NCBI GenBank assembly: GCA_030445695.1
Contig: JASUTF010000010.1
Coordinates: 1 to 29,673, forward strand
Source of the DNA: Candidatus Iainarchaeum sp.
GTDB taxonomy: Archaea > Iainarchaeota > Iainarchaeia > JAADDC01
Reading direction: 5' to 3'
DNA length: 29,673 bases
Part shown: piece by piece, positions 16,125 through 23,583 of the stretch
Numbering within the stretch: position 1 is the stretch's first letter
Layout of the letters: each line of letters opens with the position of its first letter
Translations under genes and position numbers: made by a program
The notes under the pieces: generated by a model
Databases searched by the model: none
Seen by the model: only the letters and a program-made list of their open reading frames with translations
What the model was told of the DNA's origin: nothing

Positions 16125-16197
16125 GCCCGGGTAGCTCAGTTGGTAGAGCGGCCGGCTGTTAACCGGCAGGTCCCAGGTTCGAGTCCTGGCCCGGGCG
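16125..16197 (+). tRNA. tRNA-Asn (anticodon GTT)
   Basis: A 73-nt canonical tRNA with acceptor stem GCCCGGG/CCCGGGC (16125-16131 with 16190-16196) and discriminator G16197. The D-arm is GCTCAGTTGGTAGAGC, the anticodon loop CTGTTAA with anticodon GTT at 16158-16160, and the T-arm CCAGG-TTCGAGT-CCTGG. No intron and no encoded CCA. It follows the tRNA-like element by 16 bp. Confidence 0.97.
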
Positions 16198-16218
16198 CTC
16201 ATTCTCTCAACACACTTG

Positions 16219-16226
16219 CTTTAAAT
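16219..16226 (+). promoter_or_regulatory. TATA box of trpS
   Basis: CTTTAAAT predicts initiation near 16248, giving a leader of about 18 nt. GAGGAAGGTGG at 16252-16262 supplies a Shine-Dalgarno site before the GTG start. Confidence 0.45.
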
Positions 16227-16265
16227 CCACTTTCCCTGTTTTTGTTGCGGTGAGGAAGGTGGCAG

Positions 16266-17420
16266 GTGAACGTCTTTGGCAATGATTTCGTTGTGACGCC
16301 CTGGGAAGTTGAGGGTGAGATCGACTATGAGAAACTGTTGGAATACTTCGGCGTGGATAGAATTACCGAGGAGATGGTGGAAGAAGTCCGAAAACTTGTG
16401 GGGGATGTGCACCCGTTCCTGCGCCGCCAAATCTTCTACGCACACCGCGATTTTGATAAAGCGTTGAAGGAGTATGCCTCCGGGCAGAAGTTCTTCCTCT
16501 ACACGGGCATCGCCCCGTCCAAGGGCCCCATGCACTTCGGACATCTCGTCCCATTCCTCTTCACGCGCTGGATGCAGAGGGCCTTCGACGTGAACCTCTA
16601 CATCATGATTCCCGACGAGGAGAAGTATCTGGCAAAGAAAGTGGACTCCCTGAGGGAAGTGGATGAACGCGTCGCCGCCGTTGAGCGTATCATCGCGTCC
16701 CTGGGCTTTGACCCTGACAAGACATTCCTCTTCCGCGACAGGGAGTACATATACCACCTCTACGACGCAGCTGTGGTCGTTGCCCGGAGGATCAACTACT
16801 CCGTCGCTCGTGCGGTCTTTGGCTTCGGGGGCGACACGAGCATCGGCCTTGTTTTTTACCCTGCATTGCAAATCGTCCCCACGCTCTTTGAGAAGAACCG
16901 TCCTGTCATCCCCTGCGCCATCGACCAGGACCCTTACTGGAGGATACAGAGGGACATAGCTGAGAAGATCGGCTACAAGAAGACGTCCACTGTTCTCTCA
17001 AAGTTCATGCCCGGTCTGGACGGGCCCACGGGTAAGATGAGCGCCAGCAAGCCGGAATCCACGATCTTCGTCACGGACGACGAGAAAACGGTCAAGAGGA
17101 AGATCATGAACGCTTTCACTGGCGGACAACCCACCATCAAGGAGCAGAGGGAGAAGGGAGGCAACCCCGAGATCTGCTCCGTCTACAAGTGGCACACGCT
17201 GTTCACGGAGGATGACAAGGAGTTACAGCAGATATACCACGACTGCAGGAGCGGTGCTCTGCTTTGTGGCGAGTGTAAACTACGTCTCCTCAACAAGGTC
17301 CAGGGTGTTCTGGACGAGATTCACGAGAACGAGAAGCACGCGGAGAAGGCACTGGAGAAGATCAAGTACGACGGCGCCTTGGCCTCAAGGATGTGGGAGT
17401 GGAAGTTCGACTACGATTAA
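16266..17420 (+). CDS. trpS: Tryptophanyl-tRNA synthetase
   Basis: A 384-residue class I aminoacyl-tRNA synthetase of the archaeal/eukaryotic TrpRS type. The HIGH-equivalent is PMHFGH in the Rossmann fold and the second signature is KMSAS (GKMSASKPES). IDQDPYWRIQRDIAE and QPTIKEQREKGG are typical of archaeal and eukaryotic TrpRS. The N-terminal FVVTPWEVEG matches the conserved beginning of this group, supporting the GTG at 16266. It charges tRNA-Trp in the cytoplasm. It is preceded by a Shine-Dalgarno site, and its stop codon lies inside the TATA box of the next gene. Confidence 0.96.
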   Translation: MNVFGNDFVVTPWEVEGEIDYEKLLEYFGVDRITEEMVEEVRKLVGDVHPFLRRQIFYAHRDFDKALKEYASGQKFFLYTGIAPSKGPMHFGHLVPFLFTRWMQRAFDVNLYIMIPDEEKYLAKKVDSLREVDERVAAVERIIASLGFDPDKTFLFRDREYIYHLYDAAVVVARRINYSVARAVFGFGGDTSIGLVFYPALQIVPTLFEKNRPVIPCAIDQDPYWRIQRDIAEKIGYKKTSTVLSKFMPGLDGPTGKMSASKPESTIFVTDDEKTVKRKIMNAFTGGQPTIKEQREKGGNPEICSVYKWHTLFTEDDKELQQIYHDCRSGALLCGECKLRLLNKVQGVLDEIHENEKHAEKALEKIKYDGALASRMWEWKFDYD

Positions 17421-17423
17421 ATA
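17416..17423 (+). promoter_or_regulatory. TATA box of the HExxH protein gene
   Basis: ATTAAATA overlaps the trpS stop codon (17418-17420) and is centred 26.5 nt before the GTG at 17446. It supports a leaderless start for the next gene and rules out the long in-frame extension back into trpS. Confidence 0.5.
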
Positions 17424-17445
17424 CCACCCTTGCCCTTCTTTTCAC

Positions 17446-18177
17446 GTGGTCCGGCGCGAAGTGCTTCGCAGCTACGAGCGTAATCTGAAGACGTTTTCCA
17501 GGGTATACCGCCAGGCGTTCAGGCGGGCCAGAAAGGACGAAGCCCTTGCAAAACTGCTATACTTCTCCGATTTCAAGGTGCGTGAGGTGGAGCGGAACCT
17601 CCAGAGCGAATCCTTCGCGAACAGAAGCAAGCAGATACTCGCAGCACGTTTGGGCATGGACCCTGGCCGCGTGCGCTACGTTCGTGACCCGGACTCCAGA
17701 GCCGTGGGCAAGATGGATTACGATCCCTGGACCGCCATTCTAACGGTTCACGGGCCGGAAGCCCTTTCAAGGGCAATTGTGACGAGGCGTTACGTCGAGC
17801 ACGAGCGGCACCACATATACCGCTTTGTGCCGGACGAGGCCGTGGACGAAGTTCTGGCGAGCCACAGAGAGTTGAAAGAGTATTTTGATGTGTTAAGGCG
17901 GTATGCACGCGGCGAGGATGCCGATCCAAAGATGGTAGCCAATGCGTTGTTGAACGTGCCCGATTACTTTAGGATTTCTCGCTACGGAGAGCACCTCGTA
18001 TACCATATCCTCCCCGTCGCGCACCTGCACGAGGAATCCCCCGATGCCGGGCGTGTTCGAAAGGAGATAGACACAATGAAGCGAATGCCCGTCCTGACCA
18101 TCTCGAAGACCCTGCCCCGCGTGCTTTCGGTCGCTCTTGCAATTCCTGCATGGAAATATTTGTTGAGAAAGCGGTAA
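17446..18177 (+). CDS. Uncharacterised protein with an HExxH zinc-protease-like motif
   Basis: I do not recognise the family of this 243-residue protein. The first ~60 residues are helical, basic and probably coiled (LRSYERNLKTFSRVYRQAFRRARK). The middle contains a beta-hairpin (MDYDPWTAILTVHG) leading into a helix with H119-E120-R121-H122-H123, an HExxH motif as in zincin metalloproteases. Later acidic and histidine residues (DEAVDEVLASHRE, about 130-143) could supply a third ligand. No signal peptide is seen; the final ~20 residues are mildly hydrophobic (VALAIPAWKYLLRKR). The open frame extends upstream inside trpS, but TATA spacing favours GTG at 17446. Metalloprotease activity is inference; HExxH also occurs by chance. 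Confidence 0.7.
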   Translation: MVRREVLRSYERNLKTFSRVYRQAFRRARKDEALAKLLYFSDFKVREVERNLQSESFANRSKQILAARLGMDPGRVRYVRDPDSRAVGKMDYDPWTAILTVHGPEALSRAIVTRRYVEHERHHIYRFVPDEAVDEVLASHRELKEYFDVLRRYARGEDADPKMVANALLNVPDYFRISRYGEHLVYHILPVAHLHEESPDAGRVRKEIDTMKRMPVLTISKTLPRVLSVALAIPAWKYLLRKR

Positions 18178-18247
18178 TATGCAAAAATTTAACTGCTGTC
18201 GGATTGGAGAAAATTTGATGAGCGAGGTGCTGGTGATGCCGTCCCAA

Positions 18248-18255
18248 TTTTAAAC
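18248..18255 (+). promoter_or_regulatory. TATA box of the pheST operon
   Basis: TTTTAAAC is centred 25.5 nt before the pheS ATG, with no Shine-Dalgarno between, so the pheS-pheT-plsY message is probably leaderless at its first gene. Confidence 0.55.
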
Positions 18256-18276
18256 ACTGGTAACCAAAAGAAACTC

Positions 18277-19725
18277 ATGGACGTTGAACGTCTGGCGCTT
18301 TCTCTCTCCGGACTTGAGCGGAAGGTTATACGCCATGTCGATTCCAGGCGCAGCGTTGCAGAGATTGCCAAGTCCGCGGGCCTGTCCGAAGTAGAGGCCA
18401 TGCGCGGGCTCCAGTACCTGTCCAACAAGGGCATTGTCCGTCTTGTCCGCGAGGAACGGAAACGCTACGTTCATACAGAAAAGGGGAAACAGTATGTGGG
18501 CAGGAAACTTCCCGAACGCGCTATTCTCGATGCCCTGAAAGACGGGCCAAAAAGTATCAGCGAGCTTCCCGTCACGGAGGAAGAGTTCTCCGGTGTTGTT
18601 GGCCTTCTCAAAAAGGAGGGGCTTGTGGAGTTCAAGAAAGGGAAACTCACGCTCACCGAGAGGGGAAAGACGTTTATGTTCCCCTGGGAAGAATGTTATG
18701 ACACGCTGGACTGCCTGGACGAGGAATCCTATAAAGTGCTCAACCGCAGGGGCTTGGTGACTACAGAAGAGAGCGTCGTCTGGTATGCCGAGCCCACGAA
18801 ACTCTTGAAAGATGTGCTTCCCCACGTCCGCGACGACGTTATTGATGCCATCACGCCGGAGGTACTTCGTTCCGGTGCGTGGAGGGAGAAAGAGTTCCGT
18901 GTCTACGACGTCACGTCTCCCGTCCCCAAGGCGTATTACGGTAAAAGGCAGCCATACTACGAGTTCCTCCGCCGCGTGAAGGATAGGTTATACGCTCTGG
19001 GCTTCCAGGAGGAGGAACCAGGTGAGATAGTCCTCCCCATGTTCTGGAATTCCAACGCGCTCTTCATGCCGCAGGATCATCCCGCTGCGGATATACACGA
19101 TATATACTTCGTCAAATCGCCCAAGAAGTATGCCCCTATCCCAAAGGAGCTCGTGAAGAGAGTGCGCGAGCAGCACGAGCGTTCCTGGGGCTACAAGTGG
19201 GACGACGAGAAGGCAAAACGCTTGGTCCTCCGCTCCCACGCTACTGCCCTCTCTGCCTTCCTCCTGGCAAGCAAACCGAAGATCCCTGGCAAGTACTTCA
19301 CCATCTCCCGCGTGTTCCGCCCCGACGAGTTCGACTACAAGCACTTGCTAGAATTCAACCAGCTGGACGGCGTGGTCCTATCCGACGACATCACGTTTAG
19401 GGACCTCTTGGGTCTCCTGAAGGACTTCGCCCGCGAGTTTGCAGGAACAGATAAAGTAAAATTCAAGGCGGGATACTTCCCGTTCACCGAGCCGTCCGTG
19501 GAGCTCTTCGTCAAGCACCCCGAGAAGGGGTGGATGGAGATAGGTGGGGCGGGCATGTTCCGCGAAGAATTGCTGGAACCATTTGACATCCACGTGCCAG
19601 TCATCGCGTGGGGTCTGGGAATAGGGCGATTCGCCATGATGGAGCTGGGCATCCAGGATATTCGTGAGTTCTACTCGAAGCGGCTGTCATACTTGCGTAG
19701 TGCCAGGAAGGTCTGGAGGGTGTAG
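18277..19725 (+). CDS. pheS: Phenylalanyl-tRNA synthetase alpha subunit
   Basis: A 482-residue archaeal-type class II synthetase subunit. Residues 1-150 form winged-helix-like DNA/tRNA-binding repeats (two HTH-like units visible), and the catalytic core follows. Motif 2 is FTISRVFRPDEFDYKHL and motif 3 is AWGLGIGRFAMM, with the phenylalanine-binding FNQLDG between them. It acts as an alpha2-beta2 enzyme with PheT. The ATG at 18277 fits TATA spacing and family length. One base separates its stop from the pheT ATG. Confidence 0.97.
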   Translation: MDVERLALSLSGLERKVIRHVDSRRSVAEIAKSAGLSEVEAMRGLQYLSNKGIVRLVREERKRYVHTEKGKQYVGRKLPERAILDALKDGPKSISELPVTEEEFSGVVGLLKKEGLVEFKKGKLTLTERGKTFMFPWEECYDTLDCLDEESYKVLNRRGLVTTEESVVWYAEPTKLLKDVLPHVRDDVIDAITPEVLRSGAWREKEFRVYDVTSPVPKAYYGKRQPYYEFLRRVKDRLYALGFQEEEPGEIVLPMFWNSNALFMPQDHPAADIHDIYFVKSPKKYAPIPKELVKRVREQHERSWGYKWDDEKAKRLVLRSHATALSAFLLASKPKIPGKYFTISRVFRPDEFDYKHLLEFNQLDGVVLSDDITFRDLLGLLKDFAREFAGTDKVKFKAGYFPFTEPSVELFVKHPEKGWMEIGGAGMFREELLEPFDIHVPVIAWGLGIGRFAMMELGIQDIREFYSKRLSYLRSARKVWRV

Positions 19726-19726
19726 C

Positions 19727-21388
19727 ATGCCGAAGTACGAAGTGCGTCATGATGATCTTGAACGCCTCGTGGGGAAGAAGCTCACGGTTGAGGAGATAGA
19801 GGACATACTTTTCGACCTGAAGGCGGAGCTGGACGACTACGAGGATGGTATAATAACCGTGGACTACTCCGATACGAACAGGCCGGATATGTGGTCCGCC
19901 GAGGGCCTTGCACGCGAGATGAGGGGATATCTGGGCATTGAAAGGGGCTGCCCGAAGTACGAGGTGACCCCGCCGAAGCAGGAGGTGCGTGTTGACCCCT
20001 CCGTTCAGAAGATTCGTCCCTACATCGCCTCTGCCGTCGTTCATGACGTGAACCTTGGCGAGGCGGGATATGAGCAGTTGATACAACTTCAGGACAAGGT
20101 GATGCTCACATACGGCAGGAAAAGGAGGAAGGTGGCAATAGGAACGCACAACGCCGACCTCATCACGTTCCCCGCCATTTACACGTCTGCACGGCCCGAG
20201 GATGTTTCTTTCGTTCCCCTCTGGGAGAACAGGGAGATGACACTCGCAGAGATTCTCGAGCACCACGAAAAAGGCAGGGAGTACGCATACATACTGGAAG
20301 GACTTGATAGGTATCCCATCCTCCTTGACAGCAGGGGTAAAGTGATCTCTTTTCCACCCATCATAAACTCCAACGACATCGGCAACATAGGGCCGGACAC
20401 GAGGAACATCTTTATTGACGTGACGGGTCCTGACGAGAAGGCGGTTATGATTGCCCTGAACGTTATCGTTGCTGCCCTCGTGGAGCGTGGCGGCAGAATC
20501 GAGGCGGTCAGGGTCGTTTATCCAGATAGGACCGTGGTGACGCCCGATCTGTCCCCGAAGACGTTCAAGGTAAACAAGTCATATGCAGAGAAGATATCTG
20601 GCCTGCGGTTCAGCGACTCCGAGTTTAGGGACTTGCTGGAGCGTGCCAGATACGACGTGGTTCGCGTTTCCGGCGACGAGTGGACCGTCCGGTACCCCAC
20701 ATACAGGGCAGACATTATGCACCAGCGCGACGTAATAGAGGACATCCTCATCGCACACAGTTACAACCGCGTGGAGCCGAAACTGCCGAACTTCATGACC
20801 AAAGGTGGCGCCTCCGAGTACGCGAAGCTGGAGGACGCGGTAAAGGAGCTGCTCATCGGAACAGGGGCACAAGAGATTGCCACATTCATCCTCACCTCCC
20901 GTTCTGTCATAGAGAGGGCGAAACACAGTCCTGTTGTGGAGCTTGAGAACCCGGTAACTGAAACGTTCTCCTTTGTCCGCCCGGCGATTCTCCCAACGGT
21001 CATGGACTTCCTTTCAGCCAATACCACGGAGCCGTATCCGCAGAAGGTATTTGAAGTGGGTGACGTTGTCGTCGCAGACGAGAAAAGGGATACCGGCGTC
21101 AGAACGGAGCAGCACGTGGCTTATGCACTTGCCGACTCGTCAGTGACGTATACGGATGTCCGCCAGGTTCTCGAGTTCCTGCTGGACAACCTCGGCGTGG
21201 CATATGAGTTGCGTGCCAACGACTATCCGTGGTACATTCAGGGGCGTTCTGCGGAGGTCGTTTCAAAGAACAAAGTCCTCGGCCATATTGGAGAAGTTCA
21301 TCCTGAAGTCCTGGAGTCGTTCGGGATAGAAATGCCCGTCGTGGCGTTCGAACTCTCATTAACGAAGATCCTGGAGGTGCTGAGATGA
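19727..21388 (+). CDS. pheT: Phenylalanyl-tRNA synthetase beta subunit
   Basis: A 553-residue archaeal-type beta subunit, about the usual length in archaea and shorter than bacterial PheT. It starts PKYEVRHDDLERLVGKKL and contains the B3/B4 domain with the tRNA-editing region (NDIGNIGPDTRNIFIDVTG, about residues 210-235), a B5 domain, and a catalytic-core-like C-terminal domain (ENPVTETFSFVRPAILP). The ATG at 19727 follows the pheS stop by one base, with GGAGGGTG as Shine-Dalgarno; the open frame upstream is only a shadow in pheS. Its stop overlaps the next ATG by 4 nt. Confidence 0.96.
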   Translation: MPKYEVRHDDLERLVGKKLTVEEIEDILFDLKAELDDYEDGIITVDYSDTNRPDMWSAEGLAREMRGYLGIERGCPKYEVTPPKQEVRVDPSVQKIRPYIASAVVHDVNLGEAGYEQLIQLQDKVMLTYGRKRRKVAIGTHNADLITFPAIYTSARPEDVSFVPLWENREMTLAEILEHHEKGREYAYILEGLDRYPILLDSRGKVISFPPIINSNDIGNIGPDTRNIFIDVTGPDEKAVMIALNVIVAALVERGGRIEAVRVVYPDRTVVTPDLSPKTFKVNKSYAEKISGLRFSDSEFRDLLERARYDVVRVSGDEWTVRYPTYRADIMHQRDVIEDILIAHSYNRVEPKLPNFMTKGGASEYAKLEDAVKELLIGTGAQEIATFILTSRSVIERAKHSPVVELENPVTETFSFVRPAILPTVMDFLSANTTEPYPQKVFEVGDVVVADEKRDTGVRTEQHVAYALADSSVTYTDVRQVLEFLLDNLGVAYELRANDYPWYIQGRSAEVVSKNKVLGHIGEVHPEVLESFGIEMPVVAFELSLTKILEVLR

Positions 21389-21997
21389 TTGACCCCGTGC
21401 TTGCTGTGGTTTCATACATTTTGGGATCAATTCCCTTTGCATATGTCCTTGCCCGGCTGCACGGTAAGGACATTGCGAACTTTGGCGACAGGAATATAGG
21501 CGCGACGAACGCGTACTATGCCACTGGCCGCCTCTGGGTATGGGTCGCTGCCGCCGCACTCGACGCACTAAAGGCATTTATTCCAGCATACTTCTGGGGG
21601 CCATGGTACGGTGTGATTGCCGTATTCGGCCACATATTCTCTGTGTTCGTCTGGATAATCCTGAGACGCTTCGTGGCAGGTGCGGGAACAGCGTCGTCCA
21701 TCGGTTTTTGCCCTTGCGGTTAACCCATGGCTGATCCCGCTGGCCTTTGGCATATTCCTGATTTATTATCTGGTGATGCGGCCCGGCGGAGGGCTCATGG
21801 ACTTCTTCGCGTCAGAGAGGGGGTATACTCCGGGCATGGTGATGCTCTGGGCCACGTACACCATTGCTGTCCAGTACGGCATGATTTCAGGTGATGCAGT
21901 GGATGCCATGTTTGTCCTGGTGGTCTTCGTCTCGCTGACATACGCGTACAAGTTAAGATATCTGTATCAGAAGTGGAGGATACTGGAGTACAAGTGA
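21385..21997 (+). pseudogene. plsY: PlsY-like membrane acyltransferase gene with a one-base frameshift
   Basis: The first frame (21385-21723) gives an N-terminal half with SYILGSIPFAYVLAR, NIGATNAYYATG, ALDALKAFIPAY and FGHIFSVF, the order of motifs in PlsY, which transfers acyl phosphate to glycerol-3-phosphate. It then reads CPCG and stops. The matching C-terminal half (FALAVNPWLIPLAF to the stop at 21997) is in the next frame. Dropping one T from the T5 run at 21705-21709 restores one 203-residue protein, the normal PlsY length. The motif-2 glycine loop is AGAGTAS rather than GGKGVAT, so even the intact form is divergent. It is translationally coupled to pheT (ATGA). It could be a sequencing error, a real mutation or a slippage site. 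Confidence 0.8.
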
Positions 21998-22687
21998 TCA
22001 CTCCAGCGCGTATTTCTCTTTTATTTTCATGTTCTCGTCGAACTCGTAGACGATGGGCAGACCAACCGGGACCTCCAACTGACGTACCTCGTCGGGTGCG
22101 AGCCCATCGAGTTCCATGATTATTCCGCGGAGCGTGTTTCCGTGCGCCGCCACGAGCACCGTCTTCCCTGCCTTTAACTCCGGTATGATCCTCTCTTTCC
22201 AGTAGGGTAGGACGCGTTCTATTGTATCCTTCAGCGATTCTGTCGCCGGCAGGAGGTGTTCTGGCACGTTCTTATACCTCTCGTCGAATCTTGGGTGCCT
22301 TGGATCGTTCCAGTCCAGGGGTGGTGGCGGAGTATCGTAACCGCGTCTCCAAGCCCAGAACTGCTCTTCACCCACCTCTTTTCTCACTTCGTCCTTGTTT
22401 CTCCCCTGCAGTGCCCCGTAGTGTCTTTCGTTCAGCCGCCAGTGCTTCTCACAGGGTATCCAGAGGCGTCCCATCTCCTTCAGCGCAAGAATACCTGTCA
22501 TGATTGCCCTTTCTAAATACGACGTGAACCAGATGTCCGGCTTTAGCCCCGCTTCTTTCATTTTCTCTCCTGCTTGCCTTGCCTCTTCCTCCCCTTCAGG
22601 GGCCAGTGGGACGTCTGTCCAGCCGGTGAATATGTTCTCTTTGTTCCAGATGCTCAGCCCGTGGCGAAGAAGGATGAGGGTGGGCAT
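21998..22687 (-). CDS. gpmA: 2,3-bisphosphoglycerate-dependent phosphoglycerate mutase
   Basis: A 229-residue histidine-phosphatase-fold enzyme interconverting 3- and 2-phosphoglycerate. LILLRHGLSIWN holds the phosphorylated His9; NIFTGWTDVPL, LNERHYGALQG and AAHGNTLRG complete the active site and match the dPGM subgroup, not the general phosphatases. Most archaea use the unrelated cofactor-independent enzyme; the dependent form is known from Thermoplasma. RHGLS replaces the more common RHGES. The ATG directly follows the oxidoreductase beta stop (TAAATG), so it is the third gene of that operon. Its stop abuts the plsY-like stop (TGATCA) with no intergenic base. Confidence 0.95.
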   Translation of the reverse strand: MPTLILLRHGLSIWNKENIFTGWTDVPLAPEGEEEARQAGEKMKEAGLKPDIWFTSYLERAIMTGILALKEMGRLWIPCEKHWRLNERHYGALQGRNKDEVRKEVGEEQFWAWRRGYDTPPPPLDWNDPRHPRFDERYKNVPEHLLPATESLKDTIERVLPYWKERIIPELKAGKTVLVAAHGNTLRGIIMELDGLAPDEVRQLEVPVGLPIVYEFDENMKIKEKYALE

Positions 22688-23581
22688 TTATTCCACCCTG
22701 TACATGGAAACGATTTCTCTCCAGTCCCTGTTTCTTTCTCTCTTCCAGAACGGGCCCTTGCGGACGGAGGGCCAGCCATCCTCGTAGGGCATCTTGCTGT
22801 CATCTACGTAGAAGATACCTACTGGAACCCTGGCGTTGGGGTCAAGGTCGTAGTTCCACTCCAGTGCCCTCTTCACCGCCGCGTCAAAGTTATGCACGTC
22901 GTGGCCCTCGTCCTCCAGGCGGTATGTGTGCTCGCGGAAGTACTGGGTAGTGTCGTGGAAGGATACACAGGGCTGGAGCACCTCGACAAGGGAGAACCCC
23001 CTGTGCTTTATGGCTGCCTTGAGCGTTTCCTTGAGGTGTGCCACGTCGTAGGCAAACTCCCTTGCAACGAAGGTTGCACCGGCCATGAGTGTTAGCACTA
23101 TCGGGTTCAGCGGCTGCTCAAAGGTCCCTAGGGGTGTGCTCTTACCCTTGAAGCCACGCTCCGTGGTCCCCGTTGCCTGCCCTGTCGTCAGGGCGAAGAC
23201 CTGGTTGTTGTGGAGGACTACAGTGATGTCGGAATTGTACCTCGCGGCGTGGAGCAGATGCGATATCCCCTCGTTGACAAGACCGCCGTCTCCACCATAG
23301 GCGATGACCTTTAACTCCGGGTTCGCCAGTTTTATGCCCACCGCTGGAGGTATTGTTCGTCCGTGCAGGCCGTAGAAGCCGTTTACATTAATGTAGTCGT
23401 ATATCTTTGCGCCACAGCCGATGTCCGCCGTTATGACAAAGTCCTTGTGCTCTGCAAATCCTTCGTTGACCAGTTCGGCAATGGCCATCTTGGAAGCGGT
23501 CAGTATGCCAAAGTTACCACATCCTGGGCACCAGGTGATGGGTGCGGGCGTGTTCAGATCGTTTGGAGTCATGGCGCACAT
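22688..23581 (-). CDS. 2-oxoacid:ferredoxin oxidoreductase, beta subunit
   Basis: About 297 residues carrying the thiamine-diphosphate domain: WCPGCGNFGI with cysteines for the 4Fe-4S cluster, DIGCG, YGGDGG (TPP-Mg motif) and ELNVTV-type core strands. It works with the gamma/alpha protein encoded just upstream to oxidise a 2-oxoacid with CoA and ferredoxin. Two starts are possible: GTG at 23587, which overlaps the upstream stop by 4 nt, or ATG at 23581. AGGAGG at 23590-23595 is 8 nt from the ATG but only 2 nt from the GTG, so the ATG is chosen. No separate ferredoxin-like delta subunit is present, as in two-subunit archaeal enzymes. Confidence 0.95.
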   Translation of the reverse strand: MCAMTPNDLNTPAPITWCPGCGNFGILTASKMAIAELVNEGFAEHKDFVITADIGCGAKIYDYINVNGFYGLHGRTIPPAVGIKLANPELKVIAYGGDGGLVNEGISHLLHAARYNSDITVVLHNNQVFALTTGQATGTTERGFKGKSTPLGTFEQPLNPIVLTLMAGATFVAREFAYDVAHLKETLKAAIKHRGFSLVEVLQPCVSFHDTTQYFREHTYRLEDEGHDVHNFDAAVKRALEWNYDLDPNARVPVGIFYVDDSKMPYEDGWPSVRKGPFWKRERNRDWREIVSMYRVE

Positions 23582-23583
23582 TT

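Noticed and set aside
16028-16139. Integration site (att) of a mobile element at tRNA-Asn
   Set aside because: The direct repeats are only 91 bp apart with no integrase or cargo, and the repeat covers the 5' side of the tRNA, not the usual 3' side.
17212-17445. Upstream extension of the HExxH protein frame into trpS
   Set aside because: It is a shadow frame of trpS with unlikely Arg/Thr/Ser-rich composition; GTG at 17446 has a well-placed TATA box.
18218-18253. An 11-codon frame (MSEVLVMPSQF) before pheS
   Set aside because: Too short to support; only one Phe codon, and its end coincides with the pheS TATA box.
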